The notes: a model not told the origin generated them from the letters alone. Counted from the first letter of the stretch, positions 25,747 to 34,175 are shown. The stretch is DNA of 64,000 bases from Deltaproteobacteria bacterium (GCA_016792625.1 JAEUKK010000144.1:1-64000), one strand, 5' to 3'. Made by a program: numbers and translations.

Positions 25747-26556
25747 TCACATGCGGCCGGTGAGCAGCAGGCCGGCGACCAGGGCGGCCCCGAGCAGGCG
25801 CCAGACGCCGAAGACGCCGAGCCCGCGCGTATTGAGCCAGCCCACCATCCAGCGCACCGAGGCCACCGCTGAGGCCCAGGCGGCGAGCACGCCGACGAGG
25901 ATGGGCCCCCAGCCGTAGGCCTCGAGCATCAAGGGCCCGTCGTCGAGGGCCTTGTAGCCGGTGGCCGCGCCCAAGGTCAGCAAGCCGAGCAAGAAGCTGA
26001 ACTCGACCGCGGCGGGCAAGGAGAGCCCGGCGAGCAGCCCGCCGAGGATGCAGGCGAGGCTGCGCGAGGTGCCCGGCCAGAGCGCCGCGCACTGGCAGAG
26101 GCCGATGAGCGCCGCGCCGCGCAGGCTCAGCTGCTCGAGGGCGAGGCCCTGCCGGCCCTTGATCTGCTTGGCGAAGGCGAGCAGGAGCAGACCGCCGCCC
26201 GCCCAAGCCGCGACGATGGGCCAAGGCCCAAAGAGCAGCTCTTCGATCGGGTCATCGAGGGTGAGGCCGGCGACCGCGGCGGGCACAAAAGCCGCGATGA
26301 GCAGGAGCAGGAGCTTTCGCCCCCCTGGCGACCGCCCGACGAGCCCCTGCACCATATCGACCACCCGGGCCCGATAGAGGCCGAGCACGGCGAGGATGGC
26401 CCCACCCTGTATCGCCACCGCATAGGCGCTGGCCGCGGGCCCCTCAGGCACCCCGATGAGCCGCTGGGTGATGAGCAGGTGGCCCGTGCTGCTGACCGGC
26501 AGGTACTCGGTGATGCCCTCGACCAAGCCCAGCGCGAGGGCCTGCAGCAGGCTCAT
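25747..26556 (-). CDS. uppP: Undecaprenyl-diphosphatase
   Basis: Integral membrane enzyme that dephosphorylates undecaprenyl diphosphate, recycling the cell-wall lipid carrier. The 269-residue protein shows the BacA/UppP motifs EGITEYLPVSSTGHL near the N-terminus and PGTSRSL in the second half, and about eight hydrophobic helices. The ATG at 26556 gives the standard family length. An upstream in-frame GTG (26604) overlaps the TGA of the preceding gene as GTGA and would add 16 residues, so coupled translation is possible. Confidence 0.93.
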   Translation of the reverse strand: MSLLQALALGLVEGITEYLPVSSTGHLLITQRLIGVPEGPAASAYAVAIQGGAILAVLGLYRARVVDMVQGLVGRSPGGRKLLLLLIAAFVPAAVAGLTLDDPIEELLFGPWPIVAAWAGGGLLLLAFAKQIKGRQGLALEQLSLRGAALIGLCQCAALWPGTSRSLACILGGLLAGLSLPAAVEFSFLLGLLTLGAATGYKALDDGPLMLEAYGWGPILVGVLAAWASAVASVRWMVGWLNTRGLGVFGVWRLLGAALVAGLLLTGRM

Positions 26557-26600
26557 CTGCTCGCCGGGCGGCGCGGCGGCGAGGGCCTCGACCGCGGGGC

Positions 26601-27632
26601 TCACCCCGCACTCCCCAGGGCGACGGTCAGCTCGCGGCGGTTGGCCGGCAGGTGGCGGGCGCGGGCCGGGCCGAGGCCCAGCGCGCCCGCCTGCTCGAGC
26701 AGCTTGGGCACGCTGGCGATGACCGCCTCGTCGTTGAGCTTGAGCGTGAGCAGGGCGCCGCTGAGCTGCTTGCGCAGCGGCGGCATCAGGCGGCGCAGGC
26801 CGCGCAGGGCCAGGGCCGGGGCGATGCTGACGTCCATCAGCAGCCAGTCGAAGTGGCCGGTGAGCTCCTCCCACCGCAGCTGGCTCATCGGGCGGCTGAG
26901 CTGGGTCAGCGCGCCGCTGTCGATGTAGGGCTGCAGGGCCGGCGCCATGGGCTGGCTGTCGACGCCGAGCACCGAGAGCCCGCGGCGCAGCAGGTTGAGG
27001 CTGACCCCGGCCGGCGCGTTGCCCAGCTCGAGCGCCCGTTGCCCGGCCCGCATCGGCAGGCGCGACCAGGCCAGCGCCTCGTCGAGCTTGGCCCACGCGC
27101 GGCTGGGGCTGTCTTCGGGGGTGGTGTGGGGCCAGCGACCCCCGGGCAGGGGGCCCCAGGCACCGCCGCGCACGAGGCGCACCAGCAGGGTCGGCTCGTC
27201 GGGCGCGACGATCACGCCCAGGGTCGGCTCGCCGCGCCGGGCGCCGGGCACCTGGACCACATCGTGGCAGGCGGCGCGCAGCCGGGCCTCGACCGCGCTG
27301 ACCCGGGCGGTGTTGGCCGGCGGCTCGTCATCTTCGCCAGAGGGGCGGGCGAAGACCTGGGCTTTGTTGAGGCCGGTGGCCGAGACCGCCGCGGCGAGAT
27401 CGGCGTCGTCCTTGATGATCCCGAGGCTGTGGCCCCAGAGCTGGGGGAAGATGGGGCCGGCCTCGCCGCGCGCGCCCTCGAGCAGGGGGGCCTCGGGGCT
27501 GAGCTCGGACTCGGAGAAGGTGAGCAGGCCCGGCCGGCGGTAGCCGGGGCGGGCTTGGGGGCGTCGAGCGCGGACCTCGGCCAGGAGGGCGCCTTCGAGG
27601 CCAGGGGTGACGGTGGCGATCCAGTGAGACAA
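26601..27632 (-). CDS. RlmM-like 23S rRNA ribose methyltransferase
   Basis: A 343-residue SAM-dependent methyltransferase with an N-terminal THUMP-like part. The RlmM/FtsJ-type catalytic domain shows SRAWAKLDEAL (catalytic Lys region), LELGNAPAGVSLNLLRRG (SAM-binding), LGVDSQPM and a late catalytic lysine region LLTLKLND. It resembles RlmM, which makes 2'-O-methyl-C2498 in 23S rRNA, although the SAM-binding 'GAAPGGW' is altered to GNAPAGV. It is probably co-translated with uppP through the overlapping GTGA. Confidence 0.75.
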   Translation of the reverse strand: MSHWIATVTPGLEGALLAEVRARRPQARPGYRRPGLLTFSESELSPEAPLLEGARGEAGPIFPQLWGHSLGIIKDDADLAAAVSATGLNKAQVFARPSGEDDEPPANTARVSAVEARLRAACHDVVQVPGARRGEPTLGVIVAPDEPTLLVRLVRGGAWGPLPGGRWPHTTPEDSPSRAWAKLDEALAWSRLPMRAGQRALELGNAPAGVSLNLLRRGLSVLGVDSQPMAPALQPYIDSGALTQLSRPMSQLRWEELTGHFDWLLMDVSIAPALALRGLRRLMPPLRKQLSGALLTLKLNDEAVIASVPKLLEQAGALGLGPARARHLPANRRELTVALGSAG

Positions 27633-27656
27633 ACGGGCTCCAGGGGAGGGGAGGGC

Positions 27657-29240
27657 TCAGCCCTCGGTGCAGGCGCCGCCGGCGGTGCAGGTGAAGGAGG
27701 CGTTGGCGCCCGGGCTGCGGGCGTGGGCGCCGTCGATGGCCTCGACGGCGCCGGGGGCGTCCCAGTCGTGGTCGTCGCTGCGCAGGCGGCCTGTGGCGGC
27801 CTCCCACCACAGGCCGGTGCCGGCCTCGGCGGTGTTGGTGGTCACGCCGCAGGGGCGGACCCGGTCACAGAGCAGGTGCAGGTCGGCCCCGGCGCTATAG
27901 AGCGCGCCGCCCAGGGCCGCGCCGTCGACAATGCCGACCCCGGCGCCATCTACGGAACGCTCGGCGCGGTTGCCGCTGAGGATGGCGTCGGTGGCCAGCA
28001 GGTCGCCGGGCGTCCACACCGCCCCACCCTCGGCCCAGCCGGCGCAGACGGGCAGCGTGGCCACGCAGGCCATGGTCAATGTGGCGCGGTTGTCGCGCAG
28101 CAGGGCGCCCGACCGCAGCTCGAGGCCGGCGGCCCAGGCCCCGCCGCCGCGGGCGAGGCCCTCGCTGGCGCTGCCGGTCAGCTCGGCGAAGTTGGCGTCA
28201 AATACGCTGTCTTCAACGGTGAGCTGCCCCGAGACCCAGGCCCCGCCGCCGGCCGCCTCGGCGGGGCCCCCGGCGCCCGCGCAGACCGCACCGTTGCCCT
28301 GCAGGCTGCTGCCCACCATGGTCAGGTCGCCGTCGACCCAGAGCCCGCCGCCGTGGCAGCGCGGGCCGGTGCCCCCGGCGAGGTTGTCGATCAGCGCGCT
28401 GTCGCTGAGGTTGACCGTGCCGGCCAGGGCCACCGCGCCCCCGGCCTCGTCGGCCAGGTTGCCCTCGAGGCGCAGGCGCACGAGGCTCACCGTGCGCTCG
28501 CCCTCAAAGGGCCCGAGGACCGCGGCACCATTCTCGGCACGGGCCCCCTCGACCGCCAGATCAGAGATGACCGTAGAGCTCAGCGCGGCGCCGATGCGAA
28601 TGGCCGGCCCGGCGCTGGGCCGCAGGGTCGAGCGGTCGCTGTCGAGGCCCGAGACCCGCCCCCCGTCGAGCTGCACCGTGGCGTCAAAGCTGCCCGCGCA
28701 GAGCTCGAGCGCCTCGGCTTCGGCGACCACCCAGGGGCTGTCGGCCTCGGTCAGCACCAAGACGCTGCCGTCGGCCCGCCGCAGGGTGGCGGCCCAGCCC
28801 TCGGGCGCCGAGAGCCCGTCGCAGTCGCGGTCGACCTCGTCGCAGCGCTCGACCGCGTGGGGGCGCACCTCGTAGGCGGCGTCGTCGCAGTCATCGCCGT
28901 TGCGCACCATGCCCGCCGGCTGGGCGCAGGCGGCCTGGCCGCGGTCGGGGTCGCCATAGCCATCGCCGTCAAAATCGCTGTAGTAGCTGGCCTTGTCGAC
29001 GGCGTCTTCGTCGATGGCGCGGTCACAGTCGTTGTCGGCCGCGTCGCAGCGCTCGGGTGCGCCCGGGTAGCTGAGCGGGTCGGCGTCGTCGCAGTCCTCT
29101 TCTTCGACAAAGCCGTCGCCGTCGGCGTCAACGGCCGGCGCCGCGCTGTCTTCGGCGACCTCTTTGGGCGGGTCGGCGCAGGAGAGCAGCCCGACCAAGG
29201 CGAGGGCAGCGGGGGCGAGGGTCGGGCGGCGGGTGCGCAT
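27657..29240 (-). CDS. Lipoprotein with MopE-type metal-binding repeats and beta-helix domain
   Basis: A 527-residue surface-type lipoprotein: signal peptide with lipobox LVGLLSC, then Asp-rich motifs of the kind DADGDGFVEEEDCDDAD and CDAADNDCDRAIDED, repeated about three times to residue ~140. These 'putative metal-binding' motifs are common in Myxococcota and related phyla. The remaining ~380 residues form many short repeats (GGAVALAGTVNLSDSALIDN, GGGAWVSGQLTVEDSVFDAN) typical of a parallel beta-helix. Calcium binding is inferred; function unknown. A GGGATAGGC element lies 21 bases upstream. Confidence 0.85.
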   Translation of the reverse strand: MRTRRPTLAPAALALVGLLSCADPPKEVAEDSAAPAVDADGDGFVEEEDCDDADPLSYPGAPERCDAADNDCDRAIDEDAVDKASYYSDFDGDGYGDPDRGQAACAQPAGMVRNGDDCDDAAYEVRPHAVERCDEVDRDCDGLSAPEGWAATLRRADGSVLVLTEADSPWVVAEAEALELCAGSFDATVQLDGGRVSGLDSDRSTLRPSAGPAIRIGAALSSTVISDLAVEGARAENGAAVLGPFEGERTVSLVRLRLEGNLADEAGGAVALAGTVNLSDSALIDNLAGGTGPRCHGGGLWVDGDLTMVGSSLQGNGAVCAGAGGPAEAAGGGAWVSGQLTVEDSVFDANFAELTGSASEGLARGGGAWAAGLELRSGALLRDNRATLTMACVATLPVCAGWAEGGAVWTPGDLLATDAILSGNRAERSVDGAGVGIVDGAALGGALYSAGADLHLLCDRVRPCGVTTNTAEAGTGLWWEAATGRLRSDDHDWDAPGAVEAIDGAHARSPGANASFTCTAGGACTEG

Positions 29241-29260
29241 GGGGGCTCCGGGTGGCGCGC

Positions 29261-29270
29261 CTATCCCGGG
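29261..29270 (-). promoter_or_regulatory. Putative -10-like element (GGGATAG)
   Basis: On the minus strand CCCGGGATAGGCGCG starts 30 bases before the ATG at 29240. Same element family as 23481 and 35284; no -35 evident. Confidence 0.3.
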
Positions 29271-29297
29271 CGGCGGCCGGCAGGCCCGGCCCGCGGC

Positions 29298-29305
29298 GAT
29301 AGACC
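29298..29305 (+). promoter_or_regulatory. Putative -10-like element (GATAGACC)
   Basis: Lies 24 bases before the ATG at 29322, upstream of GGGAGG. Confidence 0.3.
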
Positions 29306-29321
29306 GCGGCGGGAGGTGGCG

Positions 29322-30380
29322 ATGTCGGCGCTGATCCAGAGCAAGGCAGGGGCGGCCATGCGCGGTGCGTGGGCCCTGGCCCTCGGCCTCGCCGGGGCGG
29401 CGGGCTGCGCGGGGGCGGGCGAGGCCGGGCCGCTGGCGGCTGCGCCCGGGGCGGGGGCCGCGGCGCGGGTCGAGGCCCCGGCCCCGCCCGAGGCGCCCGC
29501 CGGGCTGGTGCACTTCTTTGTTGGTGATCTGGCCGACGCCGTGGTCACCCCCGCCGGGCCGGCCTTGGTGGTGGCGGGGGGCGGCGCCGACGTCGACGCG
29601 GCGATGCGCGCGCTGACCGACGTGGCCGCGGGCGGCGATGTGGTGGTGCTGCGGGCGACCGGCGGCGGGGGCTATGGGCCCTACCTGTTCCGCGAGCTGG
29701 GCGGGGTCGACTCGGTCGAGACCCTGGTGGTCGACGCGCCGCGCTGGGCCGAAGACCCCTATGTCATCGACCGGATCAACGGGGCAGAGGCCATCTTCAT
29801 CGCCGGCGGCGACCAGTGGGACTACCTCTCGACCTGGGGCGGCCCGGTGCAAGCGGCCCTGCAGGCGGCCTGGGCCCGGGGCGCGGCCATCGGCGGGACC
29901 AGCGCCGGCGCCGCGATCTTGGGGCAGCGCGCCTTCTCGGCCGCGCGGGGCACGGTGACCAGCCCCGAGGCCCTGCGCAGGCCTTTTCGCCCGCGGCTGC
30001 GCTTCGTCGACCGCTTCCTCTGCCTGCCCCCGCTCACCGGCGTGCTCACCGACACACATTTTAGCGAGCGTGACCGGCTGGGGCGCCTTTTGACCTTCCT
30101 CGCCCGCGCCTGGGGCGCGCCCACTGCCGGCCCGATGGAGGGCTGGGGGGTCGATGAGGGCACCGCGGCGGTCTGGCGCGCCGACACATGGACGGTGCGG
30201 GGCGCGGGCGCGGTCTGGCGGCTGCGGCCCACCGCGGCCCCCGACGCGCTGCGCCGCGGGGCGCCGCTGCGTTGGATGGGGGTGCCCGCGCGGCGGGTGG
30301 TGGCCGGCGAGGCCTGGGAGGGGCCCGACACCCACCTGCTCGACGCCGAGGATGGCGCGCTGCGGGTGCGGGCGCGCTGA
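29322..30380 (+). CDS. Cyanophycinase-like (peptidase S51) lipoprotein
   Basis: A 352-residue predicted exported serine hydrolase of the S51 fold. The nucleophile elbow is GGTSAGAAIL; LVVAGGG and AIFIAGGDQWDYL are the flanking family motifs. The N-terminus from the second Met (29358) is a lipoprotein signal peptide, LALGLAGAAGC. The first ATG (29322) has the better ribosome binding site (GGGAGG) and would add 12 residues before it. Cyanophycinases cut cyanophycin or similar beta-linked peptides; the substrate here is unknown. It is divergent from the MopE-motif lipoprotein gene. Confidence 0.83.
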   Translation: MSALIQSKAGAAMRGAWALALGLAGAAGCAGAGEAGPLAAAPGAGAAARVEAPAPPEAPAGLVHFFVGDLADAVVTPAGPALVVAGGGADVDAAMRALTDVAAGGDVVVLRATGGGGYGPYLFRELGGVDSVETLVVDAPRWAEDPYVIDRINGAEAIFIAGGDQWDYLSTWGGPVQAALQAAWARGAAIGGTSAGAAILGQRAFSAARGTVTSPEALRRPFRPRLRFVDRFLCLPPLTGVLTDTHFSERDRLGRLLTFLARAWGAPTAGPMEGWGVDEGTAAVWRADTWTVRGAGAVWRLRPTAAPDALRRGAPLRWMGVPARRVVAGEAWEGPDTHLLDAEDGALRVRAR

Positions 30381-30411
30381 GGGCGCCGCCGGCTGCTGCC
30401 GCCGCGGGCCT

Positions 30412-30460
30412 GTCTCATTGGTTCATGGAACGTGAAACGGGTGGCGCGGTCCGCTGAGAC
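30412..30460 (+). promoter_or_regulatory. Nested inverted repeats ahead of the sulfur operon
   Basis: GTCTCA (30412-30417) pairs with TGAGAC (30455-30460), and inside it TTCA (30422-30425) pairs with TGAA (30433-30436). This unusually A/T-containing patch is 84 bases before the first gene of the dsrE-tsdA-soxCD run. It could be an operator or a leader hairpin. Confidence 0.3.
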
Positions 30461-30543
30461 ATCGGCCGAAGACAGGGCCGCGCTGCACGGGATCGGCGTT
30501 TCGGCACGGGCCTTGCTGAGCGGGGCACAACCCCGGAGCCCCC

Positions 30544-31005
30544 ATGTCTGCCCCGCTGCTCCGCGCCCTGCTGGTCTTGGCGCTGATCACCCCGTTGCCC
30601 GCCCTCGCCGCCAAAGGCCCCGCGCCGGCCGCCGCCGCGCCGGCCCCCCGCGCCGCCGGCCTGGTCATCGCCGCCCGCACCGGCCCCGAAGACACGACCA
30701 CCCTGTCGAGCGCTTTTCGGCACGCCCGCGTCGCCAAGGAGAGCGGCCACCTCGCTGAGGTCACCGTCGTCGTCTATGGCCGCGCCATCGTCGTCTTCGA
30801 CCCGGCGGTGACCCTGCCCGACGAGGTGCGCGCCCAGCTGCACCAAGCCAAAGCGGCCGGCGTGCGCCTCGTGGCCTGCAAGACCGCGCTCGACCGCTTT
30901 GGCGTGCCGGTCGAGGCCGCCGCCCAGCTCGCTGAGGTGACCGACCAAGGCATGGGAGAGATCGCCCGCCTGGTCTCTCTCGGCCACGAGGTCATGTCGT
31001 ACTGA
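30544..31005 (+). CDS. Exported DsrE-like (COG1416) protein
   Basis: A 153-residue protein with a signal peptide (LLVLALITPLPALAA). The mature part resembles the DsrE/DsrF-like fold: a nucleotide-free Rossmann-like core with VTVVVYGRAIVVF, the Cys-containing strand GVRLVACKTALDRFGV, and a closing GMGEIARLVSLGHEV. The Cys is at the position of the conserved Cys of this family. It precedes tsdA and soxCD on the same strand, so a periplasmic sulfur-binding or relay role is plausible but unproven. Confidence 0.75.
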   Translation: MSAPLLRALLVLALITPLPALAAKGPAPAAAAPAPRAAGLVIAARTGPEDTTTLSSAFRHARVAKESGHLAEVTVVVYGRAIVVFDPAVTLPDEVRAQLHQAKAAGVRLVACKTALDRFGVPVEAAAQLAEVTDQGMGEIARLVSLGHEVMSY

Positions 31006-31078
31006 GGCTGGCGCGCGCAGGGTCACCCGGCGCGCCGCGCTCCATTTTCCCTCTCTCCCCCACCGCTCCGGAGCACCC

Positions 31079-32089
31079 TTGGCCAGCCTCACCTCGCACC
31101 TCTCGTGCCTCGCCCTGCTGCCGCTGCTCGCGGCCTGCGCCCCCGAGCCCAAGCCGGCCGCGCCCGCTGCGCCCGCCGCCGCTGCGCCCGCCGCCCCGGC
31201 CGCGCCGACCTCTCCCGAGGAGAAGCCGAAGGCCAAGGGTGAGGGTGGGCTGGTTGAGTGGGCCCCGCCTGACCACGCGACCATCCCCGAGGGCCCGCTG
31301 GGTGACTCGGTGAAGCGTGGCCTCGACCTGTTCACGCACACGAGCGAGCGCCTGCCTGACTACACCCCGAGCTCGCTCAACTGCAGCTCTTGCCACCTCG
31401 ACGCCGGCCGCAAACCGTATGCTGCGCCGGTGGTGGGCAGCTACGCCCGGTTTCCCAAGTATATGCCGCGCACCGAGGCGGTGATCACCATGCAAGAGCG
31501 GGTGAACCACTGCATGACCCGCTCGATGGCCGGCCAGCGTCTGCCGGCCGACAGCCAAGAGATGGTCGACCTGGTCAATTATATCGCCTGGCTGTCTAAA
31601 GACGTGCCGGTGGGGGCGCACATCACCGCCCAAGACCTGCCCACCCTGCCGCGCCTCGAGGGTGATGTGGCCAACGGCGAGAAGCTGTTTGGCGAGAAGT
31701 GTGTGGCCTGCCACCAGAGAGACGGGGCGGGCATTCCCGGCGCCTTCCCCGCGCTGTGGGGCCCACGGTCCTACAGCATCGGCGCGAGCATGTCGCGCCA
31801 CGAGCGGGCGGCGAGCTTCATCAAGCTGTTCATGCCGCAGACCGCCCCGGGCAGCCTGACCGACCAAGAGGCCTACGATCTGGCCGCCTTCATCAACAGC
31901 CACCCGCGGCCCGACTCGCCGAACAAAGAGAACGACTGGCCGGCCGGCGGCGCGCCCTATGACGTGCCCTACGCCACAAAGGGCCACGAGGCCTACCGCC
32001 CGCCCGCCGAGCTGCTGCCCCGGGCCAAGCCCGAGCAGTCCCAGGTCTTCCGCCCGGTGTCCGCCCAGGCGGCCAAGGCGGCCCAGTGA
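31079..32089 (+). CDS. tsdA: Thiosulfate dehydrogenase TsdA, di-haem cytochrome c
   Basis: Predicted periplasmic, lipid-anchored (LPLLAAC) di-haem enzyme joining two thiosulfates to tetrathionate. Haem sites are C102-S-S-C-H106 and C208-V-A-C-H212. The segment ITMQERVNHCMTRSMAG contains Cys145, matching the axial Cys ligand that distinguishes TsdA from ordinary cytochromes; CSSCHLDAGRKPYAAPVVG and MVDLVNYIAWLS also fit TsdA. A Pro/Ala linker follows the lipobox. The start is TTG at 31079, after CGGAG. The stop overlaps the soxC start (GTGA). Confidence 0.88.
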   Translation: MASLTSHLSCLALLPLLAACAPEPKPAAPAAPAAAAPAAPAAPTSPEEKPKAKGEGGLVEWAPPDHATIPEGPLGDSVKRGLDLFTHTSERLPDYTPSSLNCSSCHLDAGRKPYAAPVVGSYARFPKYMPRTEAVITMQERVNHCMTRSMAGQRLPADSQEMVDLVNYIAWLSKDVPVGAHITAQDLPTLPRLEGDVANGEKLFGEKCVACHQRDGAGIPGAFPALWGPRSYSIGASMSRHERAASFIKLFMPQTAPGSLTDQEAYDLAAFINSHPRPDSPNKENDWPAGGAPYDVPYATKGHEAYRPPAELLPRAKPEQSQVFRPVSAQAAKAAQ

Positions 32090-33369
32090 GCGCGCCGGTG
32101 CACCCCAGCCGAAGGGATCTGTTCGGCCTCGCCGCCGGCCTCGTCGGCGGTCTGACGTTGGGGGTCGCGTCGGCGACGAGCCCGCCGGCGCCCGCTGCGT
32201 CAACGGGGGGCGGCCCGCCACCTGAGCCCCTGCCCAAGCTGCCTGAGGCCACGCGGGTGATCGGCCAGGCCAGCACGCCGACCAGCCCGCGCAGCGTCTT
32301 TGAAGAGGCCGCCGCCCAGACCGCCGGGTCGGGCAAGGTCTCGGGCACCACCTTCGCCCCGCTGCAACACTTCTCGGGCACGCTGACCCCCACCGACCTG
32401 CAGTTTCAGCGGCACCACGGGGGCATCGCCCAGGTCGATCCGCGCAGCTACCAGCTGCTGATCCACGGCTTGGTCGACAAGCCGCTGCGCTTCACGATCG
32501 ACGACCTGCGGCGCTTCCCCTCGGTCAGCCGGGTGCACTTCATCGAGTGCGCGGGCAACGGCCGCAAGGCCTACCGCGCCCCCGCGCCTGAGCTCACGCC
32601 GCAGCTTATTGACGGCCAGCTCAACAACGTCGAGTTCACCGGGGTTGAGCTCAAGCGGGTGCTGGCCGAGGCCGGGGTCAAAGCTGAGGCCGACTGGCTC
32701 TTGGTCGAGGGCGGCGACGCCAGCGTGATGACCCGCAGCCTGCCGATGAAGAAGGGTCTCGACGACTGTATTTTGGCCTGGGCGAGCAATGGCGAGGCCC
32801 TGCGGCCGGCCCACGGCTACCCCCTGCGCCTCGTGGTGCCGGGCTACGAGGCCAACCTGTGCGTCAAGTGGATCCGGCGCATCGAGGCGAAGATCGGCCC
32901 GAGCATGACCCGCGACGAGACGGCCGACTACACCGACCCGCTGCCCGGCGACAAGGCGCGCCAGTTCAGCTTCGTGATGGACGCCAAGTCGATCATCCTC
33001 AGCCCCAGCCACCCGATGACGCTGCGGCCGGGCTTCTGGCCGATCTCGGGCCTCGCCTGGTCGGGCCGGGGCAAGGTGGCCCGGGTCGACGTGAGCACCG
33101 ACGGGGGCAAGACCTGGGCCGAAGCCAGCCTGCAAGGCGCGAACACGGGCATGACCGCGGTGCGGTTCGAGCACCCGTGGACCTGGGACGGCGCGCCCAC
33201 CCTCTTGATGAGCCGCTGCGTCGACGAGACCGGCTACGTGCAGCCCACCTACGCCGAGTTTGTCGCGGCGCGCGGCCTGGGCACCGACTACCACTTCAAC
33301 CCCATCCGCAGCTGGCGGGTGGCGGCCGACGGCGCGGTCCGCTTCGTCGCGAACCCGGAGGTCGCATGA
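32086..33369 (+). CDS. soxC: SoxC-type molybdopterin sulfane/sulfite dehydrogenase subunit
   Basis: A 427-residue molybdoenzyme of the sulfite oxidase family. The N-terminus has a Tat-type signal, SRRDLFGLAAGLVGG, consistent with folded cofactor export. The molybdenum-ligand Cys155 lies in HFIECAGNG; later motifs SLPMKKGLDD, HGYPLRLVVPGYEA and KWIRRIE match SoxC/SorA. The C-terminal dimerisation domain carries KVARVDVSTDGGKTW. It starts at GTG overlapping the tsdA stop, and its stop overlaps the soxD start (ATGA), so the three genes are translationally coupled. SoxC oxidises sulfane sulfur with SoxXAYZB, none of which is in the window; a stand-alone sulfite dehydrogenase role is the alternative. 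Confidence 0.9.
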   Translation: MSAPVHPSRRDLFGLAAGLVGGLTLGVASATSPPAPAASTGGGPPPEPLPKLPEATRVIGQASTPTSPRSVFEEAAAQTAGSGKVSGTTFAPLQHFSGTLTPTDLQFQRHHGGIAQVDPRSYQLLIHGLVDKPLRFTIDDLRRFPSVSRVHFIECAGNGRKAYRAPAPELTPQLIDGQLNNVEFTGVELKRVLAEAGVKAEADWLLVEGGDASVMTRSLPMKKGLDDCILAWASNGEALRPAHGYPLRLVVPGYEANLCVKWIRRIEAKIGPSMTRDETADYTDPLPGDKARQFSFVMDAKSIILSPSHPMTLRPGFWPISGLAWSGRGKVARVDVSTDGGKTWAEASLQGANTGMTAVRFEHPWTWDGAPTLLMSRCVDETGYVQPTYAEFVAARGLGTDYHFNPIRSWRVAADGAVRFVANPEVA

Positions 33370-34064
33370 GCCGCGCCCGCATAACCATATCCCACGGTGG
33401 TATTGCCGCAGTCTGGGTGGCGCTGATCCTCTCCCTCGCGCTGATCGGCGGGTGTGGGGGTGACGGGCAGGGTGATGGGCGGGGGGCCAGCCCCCCGCAA
33501 CGCCCCCCGTCCGAGGCCACTGCCGGCGCTGCGGGCGCCCCCGCGGGCCTGCCCCCGGTGGGCGCGGTCGTGGCCCCGCCGACCCAGCTCGGCCTGGGGA
33601 GCCCGGCCGACCCCGCGCTCATCGCCGCCTGGGACATCGACGTCGGCCCCGAGGGCAAAGAGCTGCCCCCCGGCCAGGGCGCGGTGGCCGAGGGCCAGGG
33701 CCTCTACCCGCAGTGCATCGCCTGCCACGGCCCCAACGGCGAGGGCGGGATCGGGCCGCAGCTGGTCGGCCCCACGCCCAAGACCGGCTTCGGCGACGAC
33801 TTCAAAGACCACCCGCGCACCATCGGCAACTGGTGGGCCTACCCGACCACGCTCTTTGACTACATCCGCCGGGCCATGCCGCAACACGCGCCGGGCTCGT
33901 TGACCGACGCCCAGACCTATGCGCTGACGGCCTACCTCTTGCACAAGAACGGCCTGGTCGACGCTGCCTTCGTCGCCGACGCCCAGAGCTTGCCCAAGGT
34001 CAAGATGGGCAACCAGGTGCAGTTTGTGCCCGACGACCGCGAGGGCCATGGGCGCGTGCGCTGA
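33366..34064 (+). CDS. soxD: SoxD-type mono-haem cytochrome c lipoprotein
   Basis: Electron-accepting partner of SoxC, 232 residues. A lipobox (SLALIGGC) is followed by a low-complexity linker. The cytochrome domain has one haem site (C117-I-A-C-H121) and the SoxD-type stretch PTTLFDYIRRAMP...PGSLTDAQTYALTAYLLHKN. Unlike the di-domain SoxD of Paracoccus it has a single haem domain. Residues ~38-48 (GRGASPPQRPP) are encoded by a copy of the short GC-rich hairpin element found elsewhere between genes, so the element has entered the linker in frame. The ATG overlaps the soxC stop. Confidence 0.88.
   Translation: MSRARITISHGGIAAVWVALILSLALIGGCGGDGQGDGRGASPPQRPPSEATAGAAGAPAGLPPVGAVVAPPTQLGLGSPADPALIAAWDIDVGPEGKELPPGQGAVAEGQGLYPQCIACHGPNGEGGIGPQLVGPTPKTGFGDDFKDHPRTIGNWWAYPTTLFDYIRRAMPQHAPGSLTDAQTYALTAYLLHKNGLVDAAFVADAQSLPKVKMGNQVQFVPDDREGHGRVR
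33477..33510 (+). repeat. Short GC-rich hairpin element inside soxD
   Basis: GGGGGGCCAGCCCCCCGCAACG followed by CCCCCC, the same as the intergenic copies at 5912 and 11485. It is translated here as part of the lipoprotein linker. Confidence 0.65.
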
Positions 34065-34093
34065 GGGCGGGTGGGCGCCGCTCGGGCCTGCGC

Positions 34094-34175
34094 GCCCCGC
34101 CCGGGGGCGTTGCGGGGGCGGGAGCCCCTGTGGCGTCTGCGCCCCGCCCGGGGGCGTTGCGGGGGCGGGAGCCCC
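34094..34175 (-). repeat. Two tandem copies of the short GC-rich hairpin element, inverted
   Basis: Two identical 35-base blocks start at 34094 and 34141 (47-base period). Each reads, on the minus strand, GGGGCTCCCGCCCCCGCAACG then CCCCC. They follow the soxD stop by 30 bases and may act as a transcription stop. Confidence 0.65.

Noticed and set aside
26652..29321. Upstream extension of the cyanophycinase-like gene to 26652
   Set aside because: The extension is antisense to the RlmM-like and MopE-motif genes and lacks any domain; a ribosome binding site and signal peptide define the start near 29322.
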